64,000 nt of DNA from Burkholderiales bacterium (GTDB taxonomy: Bacteria; Pseudomonadota; Gammaproteobacteria; Burkholderiales; SG8-41), in the NCBI GenBank assembly GCA_019635015.1, contig JAHCAG010000012.1, positions 39,518 through 103,517 of the forward strand, written 5' to 3'. This document shows positions 25,068 through 35,026 of the stretch, in pieces (positions within the stretch are counted from its first letter, which is position 1; every line of letters begins with the position of its first letter). The position numbers and the translations under genes are program-made. The notes beneath the pieces were generated by a model. That model ran no database searches and was not told the DNA's origin. It saw only the letters and a list, made by a program, of their open reading frames with translations.

Positions 25068-25121
25068 AACAATAATAATTCTCATTTTTGTTGTTATCGA
25101 GAATAGTTCTTGTTATTATTC
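25068..25121 (+). promoter_or_regulatory. AT-rich Fur-like operator region upstream of fbpA
   Basis: The 19-mer at 25068-25086 (AACAATAATAATTCTCATT) matches the Fur consensus GATAATGATAATCATTATC at about 12 of 19 positions. A related inverted stretch (GAGAATAG then TTGTTATTATTC) follows at 25099-25121. The region lies about 70-120 bp upstream of fbpA. The Fur assignment is inference, supported by a better Fur-like box before fbpC. Confidence 0.45.
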
Positions 25122-25159
25122 TGAACGCAGGTACGGATCACCCTCCAAAAATTTATTGT

Positions 25160-25186
25160 AAATATTTGTTTTATAAGGATATTTTA
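25160..25186 (+). repeat. AT-rich dispersed element, copy 3 (5' leader of fbpA)
   Basis: AAATATTTGTTTTATAAGG then ATATTTTA directly before ATG 25187. It includes the ribosome-binding site AAGGAT (25175-25180). It closely resembles the leader of the ThDP enzyme gene (16036-16061). Confidence 0.5.
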
Positions 25187-26200
25187 ATGAAACGCGTCGC
25201 ACTGTCACTGTTTGTGGCCAGCCTGTTCAGCGCTCCGCTTGCCGCCCAGGACCTCAATCTCTACTCTTCGCGCCACTACCAGACCGATGAGTCGCTCTAC
25301 GCCGGCTTCACCAAGGCCACCGGCATCAAGCTCAATCGCATCGAGGCCGGCGAGGATCCGCTGATCCAGCGCATCCGCAACGAAGGCGCGGCCTCGCCCG
25401 CCGACGTGCTGATCACGGTCGATGCCGGCCGCCTGTGGCGTGCCGAGCAGATGGGTCTGTTCCAGCCGATCGAGTCAAAAGTGCTGGCCGAACGCCTGCC
25501 GGCGCACATGCGTGCCGCCAACGACCAGTGGTTCGGCTTTTCCGCCCGCGCCCGCGTGATCATTTACAACAAGGCTGCGATCAATCCGGCGGAAGTGCAG
25601 AATTACGAGGACCTCGCCAATCCGAAACTGAAGGGCAAGGTCTGCACCCGTTCCGGCAGCCATATCTACAACCTGTCGCTGATGAGCGCACTGATCGAGC
25701 ACCACGGCGAAGCGAAGGCCGAACAGTGGGCGAAAGGCGTGGTCGACAATTTTGCGCGCGCCCCCAAGGGCGGCGACACCGACCAGATCAGGGCCGTTGC
25801 GTCCGGCGAATGCGCCGTGGCCATCAGCAACAGCTACTACTACGTGCGCCTGATGAAATCGGACAAGCCGGAGGACCGGAAGGTCATCGCCACCACCGGC
25901 CTGATCTGGCCCAATCAGAAAAGCTTCGGCACGCACATGAACGTGTCCGGTGCCGGCGTCATCAAGACCGCGCCGAACAAGGCCGCCGCGGTCCGCTTCC
26001 TCGAATATCTGACCAGCGACAGCGCGCAGACCTACTTCGCCAGCGGCAACAACGAATGGCCGGTGGTCAAGGGCGCGCCGCTCAAAAACGCGGAACTGGC
26101 CTCGCTCGGCAACTTCAAGATGGACACGCTGAACATCAGCGCGCTCGGCAAGAACCAGCCGGCGGCGCAGAAGATTTTCGACAAGGTCGGCTACAAGTAA
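25187..26200 (+). CDS. fbpA: Fe(3+) ABC transporter periplasmic binding protein
   Basis: This is the ferric-ion-binding component of an FbpABC/FutABC-type importer. The 337-residue precursor has a signal peptide ending LAAQ. The FbpA/FutA-like mature start is DLNLYSSRHYQTDESLYAGF. Iron-ligand candidates include the Tyr pair in AISNSYYYVRLM and the early Tyr/His. DVLITVDAGRLWRAEQMGL and FGTHMNVSGAGV are also typical. It has its own AT-rich promoter and faces the convergent fbpB only 6 bp away. Iron repression is likely from the upstream Fur-like sequence. Confidence 0.92.
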   Translation: MKRVALSLFVASLFSAPLAAQDLNLYSSRHYQTDESLYAGFTKATGIKLNRIEAGEDPLIQRIRNEGAASPADVLITVDAGRLWRAEQMGLFQPIESKVLAERLPAHMRAANDQWFGFSARARVIIYNKAAINPAEVQNYEDLANPKLKGKVCTRSGSHIYNLSLMSALIEHHGEAKAEQWAKGVVDNFARAPKGGDTDQIRAVASGECAVAISNSYYYVRLMKSDKPEDRKVIATTGLIWPNQKSFGTHMNVSGAGVIKTAPNKAAAVRFLEYLTSDSAQTYFASGNNEWPVVKGAPLKNAELASLGNFKMDTLNISALGKNQPAAQKIFDKVGYK

Positions 26201-26206
26201 ACCGCG

Positions 26207-27898
26207 TCAATCGCGGGACTGCCCGGGCCCCGGCCTGAGTATCATCCGCGACAGCAGGATCAGCGGCAGCAGCCCCACCAGCACGATGGTGAGCGCTGCC
26301 GTTGACGCTTCTGCGAGGCGTTCGTCGGAAGCCAGGTTGTAGGCCTGCACCGCCAGGGTGTCGAAATTGAAGGGCCGCATCACGAAAGTCGCCGGCAATT
26401 CCTTCATCACGTCAACAAACACCAGCAGCCCCGCCGTCAGCGCACTGCGCCACAGCAGCGGCGCATGCACCCGCGCCAGCGTCGCGCCCGGCCCCAGCCC
26501 CAGCGAGCGCGCGGCATCACTCATCGATGGCGTGATCTTGGCGAGGCCAGCATCCACCGTCTGCAATGCCACCGCAAAAAAGCGCGCGAGATAGGCATAG
26601 ACCAGCGCGGCAATGCCGCCGGTGAGTATCAGGCCGGGATTGCTGCCGGTGAAAGACTGCACCCAGCCGGCCAGGACGTGGTCGAGCCGCGTCACCGGGA
26701 TCAGCACGCCGACGGCAATCACCGCGCCCGGCACCGCGTAACCAAGTCCGGCGATGCGGTTGGCCGCACGCACCAGGCGCGTCGGCGACATGCGTCCGGC
26801 ATAACCCACCACCAGCGCCAGCGCCACGGCAAGCACGGCGGTGACTGCGGCCAGGGTCACGGTGTTGCCGGTCAGCGTCAGGTAACGCGCGCCGAACTGG
26901 GCATCGCCCGAGGTCAGCGCCATGTGCGCCATCACGCCGGCCGGCAGCAGGAAACCGAAAACCAGCGGCAGCACGCAGAACAGCACGGCCACGGCGGCGC
27001 GCAGTCCGCGCAGCGGATAGACGTTGCGCAGCCGCTTGCGATGCGACACCGAATGGAAGGCCGCGCCGCGGCGGGTGACGCGCTCGAGCAGCAGCACCAG
27101 GAACACGAAACCGAGCAGCATCGCCGACAGTTGCGCCGCGGCGACATGGTCGCCCAGCGAAAACCAGGCGCGGAATATGCCGGTGGTGAAGGTCTGCACA
27201 CCGAAATAGGCCACGGTGCCGTAATCGGCCAGCGCCTCCATCAGGGCCAGCGCGGTGCCGGCAACGATGCCCGGCCGCGCCAGCGGCAGCGCGACACGGC
27301 GGAAAGTACCCCAGGGACCGTAACCCGAGACCCGCGCCACCTCGAGCATGCTGTCGGACTGTTCGAGGAAGGCGGCGCGCGCAAGCAGGTAGACATAGGG
27401 ATAGAGCACCAGCGCCAGCATGACGACCGCACCGCCGAGCGAACGCACATCCGGAAACCAGTAGTCGTGCACGCCCCAGCCGGTCATTTCGCGCAACGCC
27501 GTCTGCACCGGACCGGCGAACTGCAGCAGGTCGGTATAGGCATAGGCCATCACGTAAGCCGGCATGGCCATCGGCAGCAGCAGCGCCCATTCGAAAATGC
27601 GGCGGCCGGGGAAACTGCACATGGTGGTGATCCATGCCGTGACAACACCGCCGATGATGACGCCGAAGGCGACGCCCAGCATCAGCAGCAGCGAATTCAC
27701 GACATAGTCGATCAGCACCGTGTCGACCAGGTGGCGCCAGGTGTCGGTCGATGGCGCCAGCAGGTTCAGCAGCACAACGACCACCGGCAGCGCCAGCAGC
27801 GCGGCCAGCGCGACAGCAACGATTGTCAGCAGCCGCGGCAGGCGGGCTCGCGCGGCGAATCCGCCGTGGATGGGTTGCGTGGCGCTGGAAATGGTCAC
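26207..27898 (-). CDS. fbpB: Fe(3+) ABC transporter permease (fused two-domain)
   Basis: The inner-membrane permease of the ferric importer. The 563-residue protein has two repeated transmembrane halves with about 12 helices, each with an ABC-permease EAA-type loop (EVARVSGYGPWGTFRRVALPLARPG in the first half; DAARSLGLGPGATLARVHAPLL in the second). The fused form is typical of FbpB/SfuB. It is transcribed against fbpA and away from fbpC, sharing the AT-rich region with fbpC. The start is ATG 27898. This splitting of one transporter into opposed units is unusual. Confidence 0.92.
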   Translation of the reverse strand: MTISSATQPIHGGFAARARLPRLLTIVAVALAALLALPVVVVLLNLLAPSTDTWRHLVDTVLIDYVVNSLLLMLGVAFGVIIGGVVTAWITTMCSFPGRRIFEWALLLPMAMPAYVMAYAYTDLLQFAGPVQTALREMTGWGVHDYWFPDVRSLGGAVVMLALVLYPYVYLLARAAFLEQSDSMLEVARVSGYGPWGTFRRVALPLARPGIVAGTALALMEALADYGTVAYFGVQTFTTGIFRAWFSLGDHVAAAQLSAMLLGFVFLVLLLERVTRRGAAFHSVSHRKRLRNVYPLRGLRAAVAVLFCVLPLVFGFLLPAGVMAHMALTSGDAQFGARYLTLTGNTVTLAAVTAVLAVALALVVGYAGRMSPTRLVRAANRIAGLGYAVPGAVIAVGVLIPVTRLDHVLAGWVQSFTGSNPGLILTGGIAALVYAYLARFFAVALQTVDAGLAKITPSMSDAARSLGLGPGATLARVHAPLLWRSALTAGLLVFVDVMKELPATFVMRPFNFDTLAVQAYNLASDERLAEASTAALTIVLVGLLPLILLSRMILRPGPGQSRD

Positions 27899-27983
27899 CG
27901 GGCAGGCGGCGCCGGATTTGCCGGCGCCCAGGTCAATGGCGGATAAGTGGATCGTAAGTTGCGGAAAATGCTGAAGAAATCAT

Positions 27984-28002
27984 TTTAACAAGAATCATTA
28001 TC
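27984..28002. promoter_or_regulatory. Fur-like box between fbpB and fbpC
   Basis: TTTAACAAGAATCATTATC matches the 19-bp Fur consensus at 14 positions, with the right-hand 10 bases perfect. It overlaps the -35 region of the fbpC promoter and lies 86 bp upstream of fbpB, so it could repress both divergent genes under iron sufficiency. Confidence 0.65.
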
Positions 28003-28016
28003 AGCGGCAAAACCGC

Positions 28017-28022
28017 TATAAT
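28017..28022 (+). promoter_or_regulatory. fbpC -10 box (TATAAT), leaderless geometry
   Basis: A perfect TATAAT ends 6 nt before ATG 28029. Transcription would start at or beside the A of the start codon. No Shine-Dalgarno is present. The -35 is poor and lies within the Fur-like box. Confidence 0.6.
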
Positions 28023-28028
28023 TTCCAT

Positions 28029-29090
28029 ATGCCCGCACGCCTCGATTTCACCGATGTCAGCCATGCCTACGAACGCACACCCGTGCTGCAAGGGGTCAGC
28101 TTTCATGTCGAGCCGGGGATGATCGCCTGCCTGCTCGGCGCCAGCGGCTGCGGCAAGACCACGGTGCTGCGCTGCATTGCCGGCTTCGAACCGGTGCTCG
28201 GCGGCACCGTGGCTCTCGACCAGGTGGTGATGAGCGCACAGGGTTTCACTGTGGCACCGGAAAAACGCCGCATCGGCGTGGTATTCCAGGACTATGCGCT
28301 GTTCCCGCACCTCACGGTGGCGGGCAACATCGCTTTCGGCCTGCGCGAAATGCCGCCCGCGGAACGCGAGGCCCGCGTCGCCGAGCTGCTGGACATGATC
28401 GGCCTCGCCGATCGCGGCACGAAATATCCGCAGGAACTGTCGGGCGGCCAGCAGCAGCGCGTGGCGCTGGCCCGCGCGCTGGCGCCGCGGCCGCAGCTGC
28501 TGCTGCTCGACGAGCCCTTCTCCAACCTCGACGTCGAAATGCGCGAGCGCCTGAGCCTGGAAGTGCGCGACATCCTGAAACGCGAACACACCACTGCAGT
28601 GCTGGTGACCCACGACCAGAACGAGGCCTTCAACATTGCCGACATGGTCGGCATCATGAAGGACGGCCGCATCGAGCAATGGGACACGCCGTACCGGCTG
28701 TATCACGAGCCGCAGACGCGTTACGCCGCGGAATTCCTCGGCCAGGGCCATTTCCTGCCGGGGACGCTGCTCGGCAATGGCCGTGTGCGGCTGGAGTTGG
28801 GCGAATTCCAGCCGGATTCCACGCTGCCCTGGCCCGCCGGTGCGGCCGTTGACGTGCTGCTGCGCCCCGACGACGTGCTGCATGATGATGCCAGTCCGTT
28901 GCAGGCCACCGTGCTGCACCGCGCCTTCCGCGGCGCACAGTTCCTCTACACGCTGCAGTTACCCGATGGCGGCCAGATCTATTCGCTGGTGCCCAGCCAC
29001 CACAACCACGCCATCGGCGAAAAAATCGGCATCCGCCTCGAGCTCGACCACCTGGTCGCCTTTCCCCGCAACCCGGCGACGGCTGCTTAG
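28029..29090 (+). CDS. fbpC: Fe(3+) ABC transporter ATP-binding protein
   Basis: The ATPase subunit of the ferric importer, 353 residues. Walker A is GASGCGKTTV (about residues 38-47), the Q-loop VVFQDYALFPHL, the signature LSGGQQQRVALARAL, and Walker B LLLLDEPFSNLD, followed by the switch His (VTHDQ). The C-terminal TOBE-like regulatory domain is residues about 240-353. The start is ATG 28029, apparently leaderless. Its TAG overlaps the convergent mltB stop codon. Confidence 0.93.
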   Translation: MPARLDFTDVSHAYERTPVLQGVSFHVEPGMIACLLGASGCGKTTVLRCIAGFEPVLGGTVALDQVVMSAQGFTVAPEKRRIGVVFQDYALFPHLTVAGNIAFGLREMPPAEREARVAELLDMIGLADRGTKYPQELSGGQQQRVALARALAPRPQLLLLDEPFSNLDVEMRERLSLEVRDILKREHTTAVLVTHDQNEAFNIADMVGIMKDGRIEQWDTPYRLYHEPQTRYAAEFLGQGHFLPGTLLGNGRVRLELGEFQPDSTLPWPAGAAVDVLLRPDDVLHDDASPLQATVLHRAFRGAQFLYTLQLPDGGQIYSLVPSHHNHAIGEKIGIRLELDHLVAFPRNPATAA

Positions 29091-30079
29091 GGCTTCGCCC
29101 TGCCCCTCAGCTGGCGCAGCGTCGCCGCCAGCTCCTGCACCGCCATCGCGTAGTTGATGCTGCGGTTGTAGCGGGTGATCACGTAGAAATTGTTGAGAGC
29201 CAGAAAATGGCGCGGTCCGCTGTCGGTCTCGACCACGATCAGCGCCGCCAGCGCATCGTCGGCGACCGGATCCAGCGGCAGCACGCCGCGTTTGCGGAAC
29301 TCGCCCACGGCAAGGTGCGGCGCGATGCCGGCGGCCAGCAGCGGATCGAGCTGGCTGCCTGCGGCATCGGCCGCGATCATCACAGGCTCGCCCATGCGCC
29401 AGCCGAATTCACGGTAGTAGTTGGCCACGCTGCCAATGGCATCGGCAATCCCGCGCAGGTCACGCCGGCCGTCGCCGTCGAAATCCACCGCATATTTGCG
29501 GTAGCTGCTGGGCATGAACTGCGGCACGCCGATGGCGCCCGCAAAGGATCCGCGCACACCGTCCGGCGCCCAGCCGTTCTCGCGCGCAAGCAGCAGGAAC
29601 TGCTCCAGTTCGCCGCGGAAAAAGGCGGCGCGGCGGGGATAACCGAAGGCCAGTGTCACCAGCGCATCAAGCACATTGACACGGCCGGTGTTGCGTCCGT
29701 ACAGGGTTTCGATGCCGATGGTGGCAACGATGATTTCGGGCGCCACCCGGTATTCCGCCGCGGCACGCTCCAGCAGCGCGGCATGCTCCGCCCAGAAGCG
29801 CAGCCCGCCTTCGAAGCGCGCGTCGTTGACATGGCGCGGACGGAATTCATGCCAGGGCAGCGCGGTCGCCGGCGCATCCATCGCGCGGATGATCGACGAC
29901 AGGAACTTCGTTTCCCTCAGTGTCCGCTCAAGGGCGCCACGCGCAAAACCATGGCGTTCGGCCATCTCCTGCACGAAGGCCTGCACATCGGCGCTCAGTC
30001 CGGCGGCATGGCCTGCGGGCAAAACCGCCAGCATCAGCACAATGCCGGCACTGCGAATCAGGTATTTGAGGCTGTGCAT
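29087..30079 (-). CDS. mltB: Membrane-bound lytic murein transglycosylase B-type
   Basis: MltB cleaves peptidoglycan glycan strands to 1,6-anhydro-muropeptides. The 330-residue precursor has a signal peptide (about 27 residues). It has no lipobox Cys at the cleavage site, so it looks soluble rather than lipid-anchored. The catalytic Glu is residue 124 in IIVATIGIETLYGRN. Family motifs AFGYPRRAAFFRGELEQFL and GSFAGAIGVPQFMPSSYRKYAVDFDGDGRRDL are complete. ATG 30079 has AGGA 8 nt upstream. Its stop overlaps that of fbpC by two bases, tail to tail. Confidence 0.92.
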   Translation of the reverse strand: MHSLKYLIRSAGIVLMLAVLPAGHAAGLSADVQAFVQEMAERHGFARGALERTLRETKFLSSIIRAMDAPATALPWHEFRPRHVNDARFEGGLRFWAEHAALLERAAAEYRVAPEIIVATIGIETLYGRNTGRVNVLDALVTLAFGYPRRAAFFRGELEQFLLLARENGWAPDGVRGSFAGAIGVPQFMPSSYRKYAVDFDGDGRRDLRGIADAIGSVANYYREFGWRMGEPVMIAADAAGSQLDPLLAAGIAPHLAVGEFRKRGVLPLDPVADDALAALIVVETDSGPRHFLALNNFYVITRYNRSINYAMAVQELAATLRQLRGRAKP

Positions 30080-30191
30080 GGTGCAGTCCTGCGTATGAAA
30101 CGGCGCAGGAATTCCGGTTGCCAAAACCCGAGATTACCAATACACAGCAGCGGAGCGCCACCGCCGCGGACGCGGCGGCGGCAAGCGACAA

Positions 30192-30665
30192 TCAGGAGGA
30201 GGCGGATTGCGCGGACTTGTCGGTGGATTTTTCCTGCATCGGTTGCAGCGGCGGCAGGCCCGGATAGGGATCAACCACGGTGCCCTTGCCCACCGTATGC
30301 ATCGCCAGCAGCGTGCGGCCGATGGCCAGCCACTGGTCACGCGCTGCGGAAGACATAGACTCATAGATCTTGATCAGGCCGACAACATCGCCTTCGCCGA
30401 GATCGATCTGCGCCGGCGCGGTGTCGCCCACTGCGAGCCAGCGCGCGCGCACCTGCAGCACATCAGCGACCTTGTAGAGATTCTCGTGGGTCATGTTCTT
30501 GGTGTCGCCGTTGATCCAGCGATGCACCGTCTGCCGCGGCAGGCCGATGCGGCGGCCGAGTTCGGCCACGGATTTCATGCCGCAGGCTGTCATCGCCGTG
30601 CGGATGCGGCTGGCAATGGAATTGTTCGGATCGACCGGTTCCGCCTTGATGCGCCCTCTGCCCAT
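30192..30665 (-). CDS. XRE-family helix-turn-helix regulator
   Basis: A 157-residue DNA-binding protein. The helix-turn-helix at about residues 28-72 (MKSVAELGRRIGLPRQTVHRWING, then ENLYKVADVLQVRARWLAVGD) resembles prophage repressor/CI-like domains. The C-terminal part (residues 85-125) is helical and lacks the peptidase motif of LexA/CI. GGAGGAAG precedes ATG 30665. No phage genes are nearby. The target is unknown; the divergent tartrate dehydratase gene is a candidate. Confidence 0.8.
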   Translation of the reverse strand: MGRGRIKAEPVDPNNSIASRIRTAMTACGMKSVAELGRRIGLPRQTVHRWINGDTKNMTHENLYKVADVLQVRARWLAVGDTAPAQIDLGEGDVVGLIKIYESMSSAARDQWLAIGRTLLAMHTVGKGTVVDPYPGLPPLQPMQEKSTDKSAQSASS

Positions 30666-30775
30666 GTGCTTCCTCCTGTCCAGGTGCAGTCACTGCACGG
30701 TGACACCTTAATGCCCATGACTTACAGCAGGCTTACACCGGTACGGGAACGGGCCACTGTTACAAGAATTACAAA

Positions 30776-30801
30776 AATATTAATAAAAACAAATACTTAC
30801 G
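30776..30801 (-). repeat. AT-rich dispersed element, copy 4
   Basis: On the minus strand: AAGTATTTGTTTTTATT then AATATTTTTG. The core is identical to copies 1 and 5. It lies in the 256-bp region between the XRE regulator and the tartrate dehydratase gene, about 110 bp from the former. Confidence 0.6.
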
Positions 30802-30921
30802 ATTAAATCCAAGGGCAGAGCCGCGACACCGGCAGCGCCGTTATACACTCGCCTTGCCCCTCCGCAACGCGGATCATGGCGCAAAATCCGGAAAAACACC
30901 CAACCCGAACGGAACACCTGC

Positions 30922-32088
30922 ATGCCCCGCATTGTCGACGTCCGCGAAGTGACCAAACCGATCGCATCTCCGATCCGCAACGCCTATATCGATTTCAGCA
31001 AGATGACCACCAGCCTCGTCGCAGTGGTCACCGATGTGAAGATTGATGGCCGCACGGTGGTCGGCTATGGCTTCAATTCGAACGGTCGTTACGGCCAGGG
31101 GGGGCTGATCCGGGAGCGTTTTGCACCACGACTGCTCGAGGCTGATCCGGAAAGCCTGCTCGACGAATCCGGTGACAACATCGATCCGCATCGCGCCTGG
31201 AATGCAATGATGATCAACGAGAAACCCGGCGGCCACGGCGAGCGTTCGGTGGCGGTGGGCACGCTGGACATGGCGATCTGGGATGCCGTCGCGAAAATCG
31301 CGCGCAAGCCGCTGTTCCGCCTGCTCGCCGAAAAACACGGCGTCACCGCCAACCCGAAAGTGTTCGTCTATGCCGCCGGCGGTTATTACTATCCGGGCAA
31401 GGACCTGCAGGCGCTGCGCAACGAGATGCGCAGCTACCTCGATCGCGGCTACCGCGTGGTCAAGATGAAAATCGGCGGCGCGGATCTCGCCGAGGACCGG
31501 CGGCGCATCGAGGCCGTGCTCGCCGAAATCGGCCGCGATGCGCAGCTCGCGGTCGATGCCAACGGCCGCTTCGACCTCGAAACCGCGATCGCCTACGCGA
31601 AAATGCTGCGCGACTATCCGCTGTTCTGGTACGAGGAAGCCGGCGATCCGCTGGATTTCGCGCTGCAGGCGGCGCTCGCCGAGTTCTACCCCGGCCCGAT
31701 GGCCACCGGCGAAAACCTGTTCAGCCACCAGGACGCGCGCAACCTGCTGCGCTATGGCGGCATGCGTCCCGACCGCGACTGGCTGCAGTTCGACTGCGCG
31801 CTGTCCTACGGCCTCTGCGAATACGAACGGACGCTGGATGTGCTCAAAGTCGCCGGCTGGTCGCCGGCGCGCTGCATCCCGCACGGCGGCCACCAGATGT
31901 CACTCAACATCGCCGCCGGCCTCGGCCTCGGTGGCAACGAAAGTTACCCTGACCTGTTCCAGCCCTATGGCGGATTCCCGGACGGCGTGCGGGTGGAGAA
32001 CAGCCTGATCACCATGCCCGAACTGCCGGGCATCGGCTTCGAAGGCAAAGCCGACCTGATCAAGGTGATGCGCGAGCTGGCACAGTAA
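30922..32088 (+). CDS. tarD: D(-)-tartrate dehydratase (enolase superfamily)
   Basis: This enzyme dehydrates D-tartrate to oxaloacetate. The 388-residue protein closely resembles the characterised Bradyrhizobium enzyme as I recall it, across almost the whole length. Catalytic features of the mandelate-racemase-type fold are visible: the KxK motif at K181/K183 (VVKMKIGG), metal ligand Asp212 (AVDANGRF), the Glu in WYEEAGDP, ATGENLF, and His321 in CIPHGGHQM. Regional motifs such as YGFNSNGRYGQGGLIRERF also fit. No tartrate transporter adjoins it. The specific substrate is inferred from family resemblance. Confidence 0.87.
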   Translation: MPRIVDVREVTKPIASPIRNAYIDFSKMTTSLVAVVTDVKIDGRTVVGYGFNSNGRYGQGGLIRERFAPRLLEADPESLLDESGDNIDPHRAWNAMMINEKPGGHGERSVAVGTLDMAIWDAVAKIARKPLFRLLAEKHGVTANPKVFVYAAGGYYYPGKDLQALRNEMRSYLDRGYRVVKMKIGGADLAEDRRRIEAVLAEIGRDAQLAVDANGRFDLETAIAYAKMLRDYPLFWYEEAGDPLDFALQAALAEFYPGPMATGENLFSHQDARNLLRYGGMRPDRDWLQFDCALSYGLCEYERTLDVLKVAGWSPARCIPHGGHQMSLNIAAGLGLGGNESYPDLFQPYGGFPDGVRVENSLITMPELPGIGFEGKADLIKVMRELAQ

Positions 32089-32128
32089 GCAGCGCAATCA
32101 GCAACGCCGTAGGCGCGCGCCGCCGCGT

Positions 32129-32458
32129 TCAGCCGTGGCCGACGGCGCCCTCGTCACGCTCGCAATGCGCGGCGGCCGCCAGCGCTGTGGCCACCAGTTC
32201 AGTCGCCAGTTGCTGCCCGACCGCGTAGGGCGCGTGCAGCATCGCCGTGCGCACTGCCAGCGCCATCGCAAGTGCCTGCATCACGTCGCCGTTGGCAGTG
32301 TTGCCCAGCACCTTCAGTTCACGGTCGATCATGCCCAGCACCGATCCGAGCAGCTGCGACACGCGCATCGCCGACTGGGTTTCTGCATGCAGCGGGAATT
32401 CGAAGGCGATTTTTTCACCGGTGGCGGTGGTGACGTCGTAGGGAAGGCTCTGTGCCAT
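32129..32458 (-). CDS. Hypothetical protein
   Basis: A 109-residue protein I do not recognise. It is mainly helical (residues 25-100), with no signal peptide or membrane segment, and ends AHCERDEGAVGHG. It starts MAQSLPYDVTTATGEKIAFEF. It lies between convergent tarD and the tRNA-Ser on the same strand as serS, downstream of a terminator, so it has its own promoter. Codon bias and an intact frame support a real gene. Confidence 0.6.
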   Translation of the reverse strand: MAQSLPYDVTTATGEKIAFEFPLHAETQSAMRVSQLLGSVLGMIDRELKVLGNTANGDVMQALAMALAVRTAMLHAPYAVGQQLATELVATALAAAAHCERDEGAVGHG

Positions 32459-32522
32459 GGAAAATCCTCAATGCCGGAAGATGCAACCATCTTAACAGCG
32501 CCCTCTACCTGCGCCGGACATG

Positions 32523-32550
32523 AAAACGGCCCCGAACCGGGGCCGTTTAT
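32523..32550 (-). terminator. Intrinsic terminator after tRNA-Ser
   Basis: The stem AAACGGCCCC / GGGGCCGTTT (32524-32533 with 32539-32548) has a 5-nt loop, followed on the minus strand by TTTTC. It starts 5 nt after the tRNA CCA end. Confidence 0.9.
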
Positions 32551-32553
32551 TGA

Positions 32554-32644
<91 letters not shown>

Positions 32645-32694
32645 AGAAATCTGATGGCAATGCAAAAGTGCCGAGGGGCGCGATTCTACCAGCC

Positions 32695-33984
<1,290 letters not shown>

Positions 33985-34145
33985 TCAAGGTTGTTCTGCA
34001 GATGATGCATGGGCAGCATACCCAGTCCGGCAGCGGATCCTGATGCTGAAAAGAACCGCAATTATCGGCCAGATCATCCGCAGCAGCCAGTCCTTGACAG
34101 CGCGGTGACAGCCCTTCTACAGTGCACCCGCCCGCCAATCACACC

Positions 34146-35021
34146 ATGCCGACGATACGCACCCCAAATATTCCGGGCTTCATTCCGGCGCGCGCCAAAC
34201 CCCGTACGCATTTCCCCGCCGGCGCCTGCGACTGCCATGCCCATGTGTTCGGGCCGCAGGACCGTTTTCCCTACCTGGACAACGCCGCCTACATCCCGCC
34301 CGACGCGGTGACCGCGGACTATGCGGGCATGCTGAAAAACAACGGCTGCGACCGCGGAGTGCTGGTGCAGCCCAGCGTCTACGGCAGCGACAACCGCTGC
34401 ATGGTCGACGCACTGCGCTCCGGCATGCATGACTTGCGCGGCATCGCGGTGGTCGATGCCGGCGTGTCCGACAGCGAACTCGCCGACCTGGATGCCGCCG
34501 GCGTGCGCGGCGTGCGCATCAACCTCGCCTCCGAAACCGGAGGACTGACGCTTGCCGACGGCGAGCGCCTGGCGCCGCGGCTGAAGGAACTGGGCTGGCA
34601 CCTGCAGTTCTACCTGGATCTGCCGAATATGCCGGAGGCTGAAGCCAAACTCGCGAAACTGCCGATCACCATCGTCATCGACCACTTCGCGCGCTGCCAG
34701 GCCGCGGACGGGATTGATGCGCCGGCCTTCAGGGCCCTGCAGCGGCTGCTCAGCCGCGACAACTGCTGGGCCAAGATCATGGGCCCTTATTTCATCTCCC
34801 AAAACCCGCCCCTGTATCCGGAAGTGACGCCCCTGGCGCGGGCGCTGGTCGCCACGGCACCGGAGCGGATTGTCTGGGGCAGCGACTGGCCGCATCCCGG
34901 CGCGCGCGCCCTGATGCCCGAAGATCATGTGCTGGCCGACCTGCTGGCGGCATGGGTTCCGGACGAGACGCTGCGCCGCAGGGTGCTGGTCGATAATCCG
35001 GCGCGGCTTTACGGCTTCTGA
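34146..35021 (+). CDS. Amidohydrolase (2-pyrone-4,6-dicarboxylate lactonase-like)
   Basis: A 291-residue TIM-barrel hydrolase of the amidohydrolase_2 family. The N-terminal metal motif DCHAHVFGP, IVIDHFARC and the C-terminal IVWGSDWPHPGARAL match LigI/PDC-lactonase-like and lactone hydrolase enzymes. The substrate is inferred loosely; dicarboxylate lactones are likely. ATG 34146 was chosen over an upstream GTG at 34122. With the next gene it forms a plus-strand pair inserted between serS and rarA. Confidence 0.83.
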   Translation: MPTIRTPNIPGFIPARAKPRTHFPAGACDCHAHVFGPQDRFPYLDNAAYIPPDAVTADYAGMLKNNGCDRGVLVQPSVYGSDNRCMVDALRSGMHDLRGIAVVDAGVSDSELADLDAAGVRGVRINLASETGGLTLADGERLAPRLKELGWHLQFYLDLPNMPEAEAKLAKLPITIVIDHFARCQAADGIDAPAFRALQRLLSRDNCWAKIMGPYFISQNPPLYPEVTPLARALVATAPERIVWGSDWPHPGARALMPEDHVLADLLAAWVPDETLRRRVLVDNPARLYGF

Positions 35022-35026
35022 AAGCC

